Source: Gracilariopsis chorda
Taxonomy: Eukaryota; Rhodophyta; Florideophyceae; Gracilariales; Gracilariaceae
Reading direction: 5' to 3'
Assembly (NCBI GenBank): GCA_003194525.1
Contig: NBIV01000001.1
Coordinates: 124,001-188,000, forward strand
Length of the DNA: 64,000 nucleotides
Of this stretch, positions 50,601 to 61,920 are shown one piece after another. Positions within the stretch are counted from its first letter, which is position 1, and each line of letters begins with the position of its first letter. Below the pieces are notes generated by a model, which saw only the letters and a program-made list of their open reading frames with translations, was not told the origin of the DNA and ran no database searches. The translations under genes and the position numbers were made by a program.

Positions 50601-51072
50601 CCATATCCTTGTTGCAGGAACCAACTCCTCCTCTCCATCCACACCCACTGTATGGGTCTCCAAGCTCATTGTCCTAGTTAGCTTCAAGCTACCTTCCCCC
50701 TCTTCAAGCTCTTCCACCCCCATTACAAAGGAATTCGCTTTCGTACAATTCCTTGAACTCGTACCACCCCGCGACAATGTCTATATCACCCTCAACTGCG
50801 GCTGCCTTCGGTGGTCAACCGATGACCAGCGGGACCACACCATCGATCCAGTTCCCAACTCCAAACCTTCCACCGACGACAACGTATCTCCTTGATTCGG
50901 CCTCATTCCTTCCACCTCCATTCTAGGTGCAGTCCACGTCATTCAAGAAAACTACCCCGCCTATCCATTCACTCCTCGTCTTCACTGGCGCTTCCATCGT
51001 TTCTACATCAACCGATTCTATCGTGACAACTCTTCAAAGCCTTACACCCCACAATCTACAACACAGCAGTAA
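47619..51072 (+). pseudogene. Plavaka-family DNA transposase, interrupted
   Basis: A cut-and-paste transposase of about 1150 codons. The N-terminus has a Cys/His cluster (CCHPRCTFYGRTAF, RRCPHRL). The core shows Plavaka landmarks: SDKSPTSLKSSSINSYPLHI followed by NLTLLGYLP near 48710-48845; SSCADIPEAKEILAISHGTR and HHPCPRCTVPREHL near 49045-49150; SYNIFAFETLHNFHLGVSKL near 49385-49440; and a C-terminal VHVIQENYPAYPF and FYINRFYRDN near 50935-51030. The frame changes near 49300 and again in about 50180-50300, and TGA at about 50893-50895 interrupts the C-terminal part. The first 780 codons are open. The coding strand is strongly C-rich and the protein Ser/Pro/Thr-rich, unlike its neighbours. 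Confidence 0.82.
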
Positions 51073-51094
51073 ACCACCCGTTCCACCAGTAACA

Positions 51095-53526
51095 CTATTC
51101 TACTTCAACTTGTTCTTCATAACCTCCCAGACCTTCCTCCCACTGCGCCTCCACATGATCCGTCGCCTCACCTCTCCCAACATCTCGACTCTCTTTCACC
51201 AACCTCTTCACCCACACATCTTCTGGCTGACACGCAGCAACATAACAGTCCAGCACCCCTCCCAGCCGTTTCGTCATATGTTCCCAAAAGTATTCATCCT
51301 TCACGGCCAAGTATATCCTCCGCTTCGAAGGTATCCACAGCGCTACCGTCACTTCTCTATCCCCATTCCCAGCTTTACAACGCCGGTCACCCTCATCGCA
51401 ACCTTCATTCTCCAATTCTTCATGATGTAGCTCTCTCACCCTCTCCCATGCCACACCAAGTATATTCTCAACCGCGAGCAGAACATACTCACCGTACAAC
51501 GTAGAAAATAACAACTGCCATCTTCCTCCACGCCCCACATCTGTGTCCATTGCCGTCAAAACACATCCGATCCACGCATCCAAACGAGCCAAATGCATCA
51601 CAGTCCCATCAACCTACTCCATCTTTCCCCCCCTTTCCGTTCCCACCTCATATCCCATGAATTCTTCCAACAATTCCACCGCAGCCCCGTTTTTGAAGTA
51701 CATGTCCCCTTCACTAAACTCTCTCAGCCGCCCAGCAACCTGAAATCCAGAATACGTAAGATCTTCGATTATTTTCATCCTCCAAGAACACAAACTACCG
51801 CTCTTCGCCTCCCCATCCCCCTTGAACTTCGTCTTTGCTTCCTCTAACTGCTTCTTCAACTCAATGTCTAGCTCCGTCCCCTCTCGCGGTCTCACACGTC
51901 TGGCTATCAAGTCATATCCAAGCAACGAAAAAATTTTGTCCCGTGCCGCACGCTTCCGAACCCCAATCAAATCACTCAACTTCTGCTTCATAATTTGCCT
52001 CAAAAACCTGTCCGCAACAACCTCCCGCACGCATTGATCCTTCCTACCCGCTTCACAAATCGACTCCCATCTCTCTCCCTCAATCTCAACGCCAACCAAG
52101 TACTTCAATAGTTCATTACTTCTTCCTCGCGACGAAGGCGTGTGCGACCTCATCTCAGACGCAATCTCAAACGGACATCGAGGTACAATCTCCTTTCCTC
52201 CCACAACAAACACACTCCCCTCTTTTCAATTCCCCAATACTTCGCATCGATTCGTCCAGTTTCTTTCCACACCCTCCGAAGTAAAACAAAGCTCCAATAC
52301 CTCCACCTTCACATAGTACAACAACCTATCATATACTACCCTGGAAAACTCATAAAAACCCTCTTGCACATCAACCACATACTTCCTATGCCCTCGCGAT
52401 TCCTTTTCACCTTCAGATTCCTTTCTCTCCCCTCGTCTCACCTTCATCCCTTCCCGTAAGCTATCTATCAGCAATTCTTCTCGCTCATCTCTCCTCTCAT
52501 CCTCTTCAGTTCCTCTTGCGTCAGCTTCAGCGACATCTTTAGGCTGCAGTGGTCCCCTTTGATCTGCCCGAGTTCTGCCCTCAACATATTGACCCTCCCA
52601 ACTAACGAAGATCGAGACATCACACCGATGTCGTCATTCCCTGCATCACCCAAAATATTGATAGGCACCCGTCGCTCCTGAGCAAGCTCACTTGGCGACC
52701 GATGAACACTTCGTTTCCTCTCTCGCATTCCTTCCGGAGTCCGCGGGGTTATGCTTCCTTTATCACTTTCCAAGTCTTGAGCCATTTGCACCTTTCGCGC
52801 CCGTACCGGGGTGCTCCTATGTTCTCCGCTTTTCGATGCTTCCTGTATTCCATCCGTCGCTCTGACCACTCCTTGCACTTCTCGTGTTTCCTTTAAATCA
52901 GAGTGGCGTCCCACTCCTTCCTTTATTCTCTCTCTCGTCCATCTCCCTTTCACAATGTGATCCTCTTCGTCCCCATCACTCTCTACCAAAGGGACATTTA
53001 CCTCTCCTCCATATTAATTTCCACTTGGGGCTCCACCTCTCTCCAGCGCAACTGCCTTTTCCATTTGTTTCCTTTCCGGCATTTCTTCATCTTCATTTCG
53101 GTCTTCGACCCGCGCATTTGCTTTCAACCCTCCCTGATGTGGTACATCTTCTCTTCTCCTAGTAACCGACCCTTTCTTACCCTCCACCTCACCACCAGAC
53201 CCAGGCATAGATCGCTGTCCCCGAACCGAATCTCTCCTGCGCGCTACATGCGCATGGGCATCAGCCTTCAAATTCTCAGTCGTCGTGCGCTCACTCGTCG
53301 TGCGCTCACTCGTCGTGCGCTCGGATCCGACGTTCTTTGCCCCACCTCTTCCCCCTCTCTTCGAAGCACCTTCTGTTGACCTCCTCCCCGATAATCCGCT
53401 CCTGGCAAAAAAGGATTTCGCTTTCGTTCTACTCGCGATTCGCTTCTCAATAGCCTTTCGCCGGGTATTAGGCGCACTCGCCGCACCACCCCTTGCCTGG
53501 CCTCGCTTCTTTCCCTTTGGCACCAT
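51095..53526 (-). pseudogene. RG-rich, coiled-coil protein convergent with the Plavaka transposase
   Basis: Not a known family. ATG at 53526 (MVPKGKKRGQARGGAAS) starts a basic Arg/Gly-rich N-terminus with TTSER repeats, followed by a Ser/Arg-rich region, a coiled coil (VGRVNMLRAELGQIKGDH, LTQEELKRMRGEM) and a helical C-terminal half (LRQIMKQKLSDLIGVRKRAA; VRELHHEELENEG). Interruptions: TAA at 53014-53016, a frame change near 52470, TGA near 52226 and TAG near 51614; reading resumes in the same frame after the stops. Only about 20 bp separate its end from the transposase end. An accessory DNA- or RNA-binding protein of the transposon is plausible but not shown. Confidence 0.55.
53280..53324 (-). 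repeat. 15-bp coding microrepeat (SERTT)
   Basis: Three tandem units of CGTCGTGCGCTCACT (plus strand), the last diverging at its end. In the minus-strand frame they encode SERTT repeats inside the basic N-terminal region of the RG-rich protein. Confidence 0.85.
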
Positions 53527-53823
53527 TCTTGGAGTCCAACCTCTTGCGCAAGTAGCTAGTGACGCTCTGGGATGGCGCACGCCGTGTGTTGTCCGGGAAA
53601 ATCTCGCCACCCAATGCGCACAAAAATCTTTGTTATTTGGGAAATCTTGAGAATACAATCCTCCATGGTACCGAAAATGGACGTTTCTGTGTCACATCTA
53701 TATCGCTTTGTATCTTCTATCCTTACTGAAAAGTGATGTTCTTCTAAGTTAGGAGTACACATCCGTTCAAATAATAAACTTCGCTCTTTAGCCAAGCTGT
53801 GGACAAAGGTTTATAACAACAAA

Positions 53824-56800
53824 CTAATCAATGACTATCGTTCCATCCTCCACATTCAAATGGGTTTGCCAGTCATAAAAATCACTGTATCTGGCGAGGA
53901 GTTCCTCTCATTGCTCTATGTTGGCTGTCGCCTCCATCTCAATAAGTTTGTAGTCCGTTATTCCCCCTGGTGTTCGTCGCACTCCCGGTGTCCGTTTCAT
54001 TCGCACATTAGCCTACCTTTTTTTCACGAGAACATCCACCATGGCATCTAACTTTTTATCCCCTTCCACGTACTTTGGATCGTTGATATACCCCGCAATA
54101 CAAAAAGAGGCATGAACCACCCATAAAATGGGGTTTGCTTCTTTTCCATGCCAATTCGTCAGCTGTTTTCGATGCGGAAGTGATTGGAACTGTTGACCAT
54201 ACACTTCTATCTCCACCGCATACTTCCGGAAGCGATCCTTTGTCACACCCATGACTCCCTCCCCGTATGTCTTGTGCACTTCTTTCCGATTCCAAAATGT
54301 CATGATAAACCAACGTCCCGTAGAAATAGCACACTACCTCGCCTGCAGCAATTCGACGAGTTGCAAACACTCCAACACCAGCCTTTACGTGACGAATAGT
54401 AGACTTGCCCACTCACAACCCATATTGCACAGCCGCCATTGCCAATAGAGACCTCATATTCTCCAGATTCATTCTTCCCTGCAGCGCCTTCGGCCATCCA
54501 TCCATAGCTTTCTTCCTTCCCAACGTCCCTAGAATTTCACTTTGCCACAAAGTGGAGAGAAAGTCGACAAGGTGTGGGGGAAGAATTTGGTAGGGTGGAA
54601 ATCCGTCAAAATCCCTCCATAACACGGTGTGCCTGCTTCTTCCCATTGGGAATGCAGAGGAAACACAATGGGCCACCTTTCGAAGCTCCTGGCTCTTCTC
54701 AATATCCGTGTGTCCTTCCTGTATTATGGAAGCGAAGCCAACAATAGCGGCATGCCTGGCGTGTTCAAAGCAAGCTTTGTCTGGTTCACACCTCACAAAC
54801 TTCCGATGCTTGGGCAGTTCCATGCACGCCATCGCTGTCGAGAACGTTCCGGCAAACATGTCGACCACGAGGTCTCCTGGCTGACTGAACCTGCAGATCA
54901 GCTCTTTCAACAGTGCCCTACACTTCTGTTCCGGTCGCACCCTCTTCCTCGTATACTTCCCATCCGGGGTTTTCACAGACCACATGAGCATCTCATTATT
55001 TGACATCGGCGGCACCTGATCCATGATTGCATGATACGCTGGGTATTTGAAGCAACATAAATGAAGTTCTCATAGTTGACTATCCGGTGCTGGTGTGCAT
55101 AAGGAACTCCAGAACGAACAGCATGTACAGCGTATTCTGTCGTCTGGTGCAGATGGCAACTTCTTCTCCCAACGTTACCTGTCGTATTACCTAAAGACAG
55201 TACGAAATGGAGGGGCTGTTCGTCGACGACAAAGGAGTAACGCATCGTATCAGAGTCATCCCTGTAGGTAACTTTCCGTAGCATATCCCGCCACAACGTT
55301 ACCTGATCCCATGAGCAGAACTGTTTAACATGTCCACCAGGACGTAGAAGCTTTGAAGACCTCCTCGCTGACCTGCTCATGCCCTTCTCTGTCAGAATAT
55401 CGTGTTCGCAGTTCTCCAAACGACGCTCAGAACGAGTCCCATATGGTGGATCGGAAAGCAGGAACTGTACCCTTCCTTCAATAGATACCTCGCTTTCGCC
55501 AGCCTCGTTGTCATCAACTTCGATGAGATTTTCGAACTTGCAGTTGTGGAGACGGAAGTTGCGGGACATCTCCTTCTCACAATATTTGTAAGCTATCACA
55601 TCATCCAAAGTCGTAGGGTACGGTGGTGCACGAATCCCCGTGCCTTCGACATCATACAATAAGTTCTGCGACAAAGCTGTTGTCTGCAATCCTTCAGTGG
55701 CCTTTGGTGCAGTACCACGTTCCACAGTACCACGTTCTGCATCCTCTACCATCTCTATCTCTTCCACTTCTTCCCACTCACCCTGATCACACCTTCCACG
55801 CGCTCAGCACGTTCGTTCCCACCACCAGCCGTACCAGTTTCTACCGGCTCCACAATGATGTCAACGTCTTCTGCGGGCTCTGGTTTCACAGCTTGATGTA
55901 CTTTGACATTGCTCCCATGCAATGCAATGAGCTTCAGAGGCTTTATGGCCTCCTGAACTGTAGTGACAAGAGATTCACTAAAGTTCTCACACCGCAGAGG
56001 TAAAAGTCTCGTTCTCGTGATGATGAACCTTTTGAGGGCATCCCATTTGCTGGGAGCAGAGATGTCGAACAGTTTCTCTTGTACCACCACATTAGAAAGG
56101 TCACCAAGGTATTCTTTGGCACAAAGGCGAAGCGCTGTATCCACTGGGTCCGGCAGATTCCATGCCCATTTGGTAACGTTTTCTTCTACGGTGGTGACGT
56201 TCTTCTCCTCCACAAACTGTTTGGAACAATCTTTGTGTTGGAAGCCCATGAAGCGTTGTGCGATATCAGTGAGGTCTACACTGATATATTCGAGTCGAAT
56301 GTAAGGCAAGATCATAACCTCAACGTTGGGAAACCCGATGAATTGGGCGAAACAATCCCAAGCGCTGGTCACCAGCTGCACACCATACCCGACTCTCTGA
56401 CTCTGGGTCATCTCCGACCATCTCAATTTCGAGAAATTCTTAGCTTCCATGCCCCTTTTCCTCTTCCTACTACTTCCTTTCTTATCCACGGCAATGTGTT
56501 GCACCATAGACAACCCAATGACCATTTCAAAGTCGGTGCAAGGATCCGTGTGGAAAGCGGAAGATTTATTGGTTGCTCCCAGAACACGGGACTTGCAAAA
56601 GATAGATAGCAACACGTTATGGGGAATTCCTTTAAGCCCTTCCCTTTTACAATAAACCTTCCAAAAGTCCCTTACACGCCTGTCTTCTTTACGGTCCTTT
56701 ACGTGAACCACTCTTGCCATAAGATAGAGTTGACGTGGAGGGCCTCTGAGAGACATGTTACGGAGCTCGGAGTCCGAATACGAGATGTAATCCGGTTCGA

Positions 56801-56975
56801 TGAGAGTGAGAAACATTTTCTTGGCGGAGTCATGAACGTTGCAACTTTGTACCGTGAACTCCACAAAGTCGGTGTGCTTCAAACTTCTCGGCTCATCCAC
56901 ATTTTGCCTCGTCGCTGCGTAGTCATCACTAACTGCAAGATAAGCATCGATAAGCTCTTCTCCGGTTCCGTGCAT
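53824..56975 (-). pseudogene. DNA amino-methyltransferase fused to a SET domain, interrupted
   Basis: Three parts in order. (1) 56975-55755: 406 residues of unknown fold. (2) 55767-54413: an S-adenosylmethionine DNA methyltransferase of the N6-adenine/N4-cytosine type. Catalytic motif IV VQFLLSDPPYGTR near 55440 precedes motif I DLVVDMFAGTFSTAM near 54850; that order is the beta class. (3) 54412-53824: a SET domain (AGVGVFATRRIAAGEVV, ASFCIAGYINDPKY, then YKLIEMEATANIE and EELLARY), the fold of protein lysine methyltransferases. The frame changes at 55.76, 55.02 and about 54.30 kb. GTGAGTGGG occurs near the end of the first frame and again at the MTase-SET junction, where TGA is followed by GTG, so short introns are possible. 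In-frame TAG at 54013-54015 and TGA at 53908-53910 interrupt the SET end. Confidence 0.75.
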
Positions 56976-57020
56976 CTTGAATGCACCCGTTTCCTTCGGA
57001 TTATGCTTCTCTTTGTTTTG

Positions 57021-57168
57021 GGTCGAGGACCGTGGTCCGAGGTGTCATGGTGCTCCATCGCGAAGACGATGGAGCGCCAGGATGCAATATTTTAATTAAA
57101 GTTCATGCCGGGTGCTCCTTCGTGTTCGTGATGGAGCACCGCGACACCTCGGACCATGGTCTTCGACC
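57021..57168. repeat. imperfect inverted repeat with nested hairpins in a divergent promoter
   Basis: Left arm 57021-57078 begins GGTCGAGGACCGTGGTCCGA; right arm 57111-57168, read in reverse complement, begins GGTCGAAGACCATGGTCCGA. The arms are 58 bp each and differ at about ten sites, with a 32-bp AT-rich spacer. Inside each arm GGTGCTCCATCG-type and CGATGGAGCGCC-type halves form a further hairpin. It lies 46 bp upstream of the methyltransferase gene start and about 210 bp upstream of the ParB-dioxygenase start. Confidence 0.9.
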
Positions 57169-57269
57169 AAAAAATTATCAAATATTTTTGCAGTGCAAGT
57201 AATTGGAAGGGGAATTGCAGGGATGCTACGATGACGACGGATGGATGTCATAAAACGTCTAGAAAACGA

Positions 57270-57278
57270 TATATAGTG
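57270..57278 (+). promoter_or_regulatory. TATA-like box of the ParB-dioxygenase gene
   Basis: GATATATAG lies about 105 bp upstream of the chosen ATG at 57380 and between the inverted repeat and that start. Position and sequence suit a TATA box; nothing else supports it. Confidence 0.4.
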
Positions 57279-57379
57279 CTTACGTCCATCTCTTTGGAAC
57301 TAAGCATACGTGATCACGGGAGCATTCGACGTCAGCGGGTGCCAAGAAAACGCAAGCGCGACCTTTGAAGTACTCAGCC

Positions 57380-60300
57380 ATGGATTCCACTGGGAATAAG
57401 ATAAACGTGCCATCACAGAAACGGACTCCGAGGAAGCCTGTTTCGCCGAAGAGACGTGTTATCGACATGCCAACCACGCGAGGCAAAGCGAAGAGCCGGG
57501 GCGCCACCCGAACTGCCAGCCACCCTGAGCCATCATTTGGGGGCAATACGGGTCAGGTGCTTAAGGGCGATGCGGAGGTCAACCTGTTCGTATGAGTTGG
57601 GAGTATTGATGCGATGTTGAAGGTAGGGGAGGCGAAATTGCACGGTGTGGGGGTTGCTGGGAGGCCGGGGACGAGACTCTGTCGTTCACTACACAACCAT
57701 CCCCTGTCCTCTATGCAGAGACCTGGAGAGGACTTCGTGGTTATCTCTAAGACAAATATTTCGTCACAACCAAGATGAGAAGTACCCTTATGTTTTTGGG
57801 GGTCCCGAGGAACCGCCCGCAACTTTGAAGGAGATGGTTTCAGCGGGTTTATATGCATGGGATACTGCGATGATGAGTGTCAAAAATGAAGGTGGAGAGG
57901 GGAATGAGTCGGTTCCACCGCAGTCAGGAGCAAATTTGAAGACTGTCCACAGAAGTACAGCTTTCAGGACCACTGTAAGACAAGTCAAGCGCCTTCCCGC
58001 TGTTGCTGGTACACCATCAAGCATTTTGGTGACCAAAGCGCCGGTGAAGAGCCTTGAGAGCGGTTGAGAGGCTCCGGTGAAAACCTCTCAGAGCGGTGGA
58101 CGAACATCAGGTGCTCTCGCGGGCGGCTCTGGAAACCGAGGAGGCCCTGAAGTCGGAGCAAGCTCCGATGATGACGTCAAAGAGGTGCCTGTACTCTCCA
58201 GGAACGATCTTGATCCGGAAAAAAGGGTTTTATATGATGATGGTGATGCTGTTCTTTCGGAAGAGGTGGATAACAGTTTGGGGGTCTTAGACATCAATCG
58301 AGATGATTATGACCAGCAAAATTGCGTAATCGATATCCACAACATTCGATTTCCGAAGAACATGGTTCGTTCGAAGAATGACAAACATCTTCGAGATACT
58401 TCGAACAAACTGAGGAAATTCGGATGGCTCCCTTTTCTTGGGTCGATTGCGGTGGCCCTGTTGGAGGATGTGCCGGTTCGTGACGCTATTGATGCGAGTG
58501 GGTGTTTGATTGTTCCTGTGGTTTTGGTGGACGGCTTCCATCGAGTGATTGTTCTACTGGACCTCGAGCAGGATGGTGCGAGATGGGCACGGATTACTGC
58601 TGGTTTGAACGTCACGCTTTGGGAACGGAACGATGGCCGGAGAATGACATTGAATGAGGTGTTGTGGCTGGGGAAGACGTTGAATGATTTGAGCTCCAAT
58701 TTTCTGGTGATGTCCTTCGCAGATAAGATTCACACTGCTGTTTTGTTTATTCGTAATGGCGTAGAGCAGGATGGGTATGAGTTGTCGAAGCTTAAACCAA
58801 GCAAAATCACGGGGGTGTTGTGGAGCAGTGAGACGAAGGGGAATGAAGGGAAGATACGTCATTTCAATCGCCATTCTGCTCTTGCTCTGAAGTTTGCGCT
58901 TAATCCCGGTCTGTTAGAGTTCTTCGATGTGGTGTGGCAGGAGACGCCTCAAATTGGAATCACTCATGTGTCTAGTGATATTCTGCTTGGAATGTCAGGG
59001 GATAAGTTTCGTTTTACTATCCAATGTCTACAGGCGCATGTTCGAGTGAGGTTGGCGGCCACTGTGAGGATGGGACCGTTTGAGGATTTCCGAAAGTACT
59101 TCTTCGACTGCGCTTCTACAACATATGACATTTGCAGTGAGCTGGGGAGTTCCATGAAGAAGAAAAAGAATGTACAGGAAGTGATGAATACCACGGTTAC
59201 CATCGGCGATTCTGACCAGACTGTGTCAAAGTATATCATAACTCGTCTGGGGAAGTGGTATACGAAAGGGAAACGCAGTTCACTGGAGTCCAGAGTGAGT
59301 AATAAGGTGAAAGAGGTTCGTGGGACGTTTTCCAGCGCTTTGTTAGGCATGCCGGGACAGGATGCTACTGCTGTTGCTCCCCCGGCGGCAGATGTGGACG
59401 TGATCGAGTTGCTTGGTCTGAATGAGGAAGCTGCTCAGGAGCCTCCAAACCGTGACCAGGAGCCTCGAAGAAGTAAACGAATATCAAAGAAGCGTAAAGT
59501 GGAGGTCCTGGACGAAGATGAAGATGAAGAGTCAGTTGATTTTGAGCCACCGGTGAAGAGGCAGAGACGATCGAATCGTAAGCCGACTGCACCTGGTGTG
59601 AAGCGACCTGGCTTTGGTATCTCGCAGGAGGTGGTGGAGGTGCTGCGTAGTATGGAAAGGAGAGATTTGAAGAGGTGGTTGACAGCACAGGAGATCATTG
59701 TGCTCGAGTCAAGCGAGGATGAAGCTCAGGAGGACTTTGTGGATGATGAGGAAGACGAGGCTGAGAAGCAGCAAACCGCAGGCAGCTTTGACGATAAGAA
59801 TCCTGACAAGCTTCCAGCTGGCTTACGTACGCCAGGAGAGCCGGCTATGGGAGCGGACATGTCTTGGGTGGACCAGGTATACTCGTTGCCGAGTGAGTGG
59901 CCTGCAAGTGGAAATGCAGTGAAGCATTCCCATCCATGTATGCAGAGGATAAATCTGAGGAAGCACCATCGGGCGGAGTGCCTATCACCTGATGACTTCC
60001 GAATGGTTCATCATGCTGTGTACTGGCGTGCGTCGCGCAACATGCAAAAGGAGATGGGTACTACGACACGTGCAGTGCTGGGCGTAAAGATGCCGTCATC
60101 AGGAATGGCATCGAATGAAGAGGAAACGTTATGGATGGCCACTTTTGAGAGAGAGGACTTGGCTCGTGTTAAGCTTGCGAAGAAGAGAGTGGAGCTGTCG
60201 GAGAGAGGGTTTTGTGTGCTGGAGAATTTCGGGACCGATGAAGGCATGGCGAGTGAGGCTTCGAAGAGGGGACTGCAAATTGACGAAGATGTGATAGGAG

Positions 60301-61256
60301 AGCTGATGGACTTCTTCGAACGCGACTTTGTTTCGCAACCAGATCTCACTAACGAAGCGAATCGTGTTTTCTGGAATATGATCATCAATGAAGGATGGGT
60401 AAAGGATGTTAAGAATGGTATCAAGGCGGTGAGGCATTTCATCACAACCAAACGAGGGATTGCGGACAGAATTGAGGAGCTTGAAAACGGTGCGGTTCTT
60501 GCTCGAAAGAGAGCCATGTTGGATGCAAGGCTCGGTCAGATTGCAGCGGCTCTCGGGTTGTCTGAAAGTGGAACGACGTATGCCCCTCACACGGGTGACC
60601 ATATCCTTTGTACTGGAGAGGATTGTCCGAGGCAGGTGCTACAAACGGATTTCAGGGGTTTGACGGAGAATGACAGGATGAGAAATGTGAAACCGGGGTA
60701 TTTTGCAATGGCATCGGGACCGGATGCGTTCATGATTTGGGTTTGTGAACGGTCCCATACTCTAACAATGACACGGGGTAACTTGAAAGAGCTTTCGGCT
60801 TTTATGATGGTTCGGAAGTTCAGAGCTCCACCGTTTTCTGTGTTCATTGGAAGAGGGGATGTATTTCATGCTGGGGCTGGGTACAATGATGCAATAGCGA
60901 AAGGCTATTGCATGCGATACCATATGTACTTTGTACCTGAGGGATACAATCTCCCGGATGCGGTGCATAGGCAAAGCGGTTTTCGCCCTCCCTTTTTTAA
61001 TGATGAAGAGAACCGTGGCTATTTATGTGAGGTGGGAGGAGGGGAAGAGGAGCGGGGAGATGAAGCTGACGATAGAGATGTAGTTATGCAAGAAACCGAA
61101 GGTGAGAACCCGTCGGATGAGGAGGACGATGAGAATATACTGAAACCAGCGGAAATGAACACTGATGGAGATTATGAACAGGAAGATGACGATGAGGGTG
61201 AAATGGTTCCTAAAGGAGCAGAGGGTCTGATAGGTGAGGACGATGAAAGCGATTGA
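57380..61256 (+). CDS. ParB-like domain fused to a 2-oxoglutarate/Fe(II) dioxygenase domain
   Basis: About 1290 codons; the last 1059 (from 58077) are uninterrupted. ATG at 57380 starts a basic leader. TGA at 57593-57595, a frame change near 57775 and TGA at 58065-58067 interrupt the first 230 codons; these may be small introns or damage. Counting from 58077, residues about 85-250 look ParB-like: an R..ND..L..TSNKLRKFGWLP segment, then VDGFHRVIVLLDL, then LNDLSSNFLVMSFADKIHTA. The middle (about 450-600) is acidic and basic low complexity with nuclear-localisation-like RRSKRISKKRKVEV. The C-terminus holds a double-stranded beta-helix: RQVLQTDF (Q856, D858), GPDAFMIWVCERSH, GRGDVFHAGAGY (H931) and GYCMRYHMYF (R947), then an acidic tail. 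The first iron ligand, usually His, reads as Gln. Confidence 0.7.
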
Positions 61257-61851
61257 TAATGATAAGTAAACTAGTGATATACGTTTGTCAAACCTGATGA
61301 TTTCTTTTTATCTTTATAAGAATGTTTATAGTGAATGTTCATAGTGAATGGGAGAGGTTTACTACGATGGGGATTACTTTTTATGCGGCTTCATTCGAAT
61401 GATGCGTAATAACGAAGGGATGATTTCTACAAAGATTTCGCTTTGTTATATTCCATAAAGAAAGGTCTACAAGTATGAGAAGAAACTTGGGATGGGTGTA
61501 TTGGAGGGGAGAATGAAGGGGCAGCTCACATGAAACACGAATGGATGTAAGATTGAGTATGGGATTATGTATGAGAATTGAAGGTGATTGTATGGATGTG
61601 AAGGATCCCGTTGTTATAGCCAAATACCGCGATTGTGCATTCTGTTGATATAGAAAGTACTGGTTCTTTTCATACATGAATGCATTGGGGCGTGCTTGAT
61701 GTATGAAGAAGAGTGAAGAGGGTGAAGGCATTATCGTGTAGAGGTTCAAAATATTGTTTTGTGTGTTGGGAAGGACAAGGGTTGAGCAAATGAGAAGACG
61801 ATAAGCTGTGCATTTAAGCAGTGACAAAGTTGGTTCAAGTGAAGAGGTGGG
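61257..61851. other. unassigned spacer
   Basis: AT-rich DNA after the ParB-dioxygenase stop. A 167-codon minus-strand frame (61381-61884) has no recognisable feature and is likely chance. Confidence 0.3.
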
Positions 61852-61919
61852 ACATTCATTATCGACTTTTGAAAATTCATTCACGACTCTTGAACATTCA
61901 TTTTCGACTCTTGAAGATT
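61852..61919 (+). repeat. 21-bp tandem repeat
   Basis: Three units of the pattern CATTCATTTTCGACTCTTGA with small changes, followed by a partial fourth. In one plus frame they encode seven-residue repeats (HSLSTFE, NSFTTLE, HSFSTLE), a heptad pattern. They sit directly before the start of the small coiled-coil gene. Confidence 0.75.
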
Positions 61920-61920
61920 C

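Noticed and set aside
58088-60974. Minus-strand open frames opposite the ParB-dioxygenase gene
   Set aside because: Low-complexity reverse readings of a long real gene; no motif.
61381-61884. A 167-codon minus-strand protein
   Set aside because: No recognisable domain and no supporting context; AT-rich DNA gives such frames by chance.
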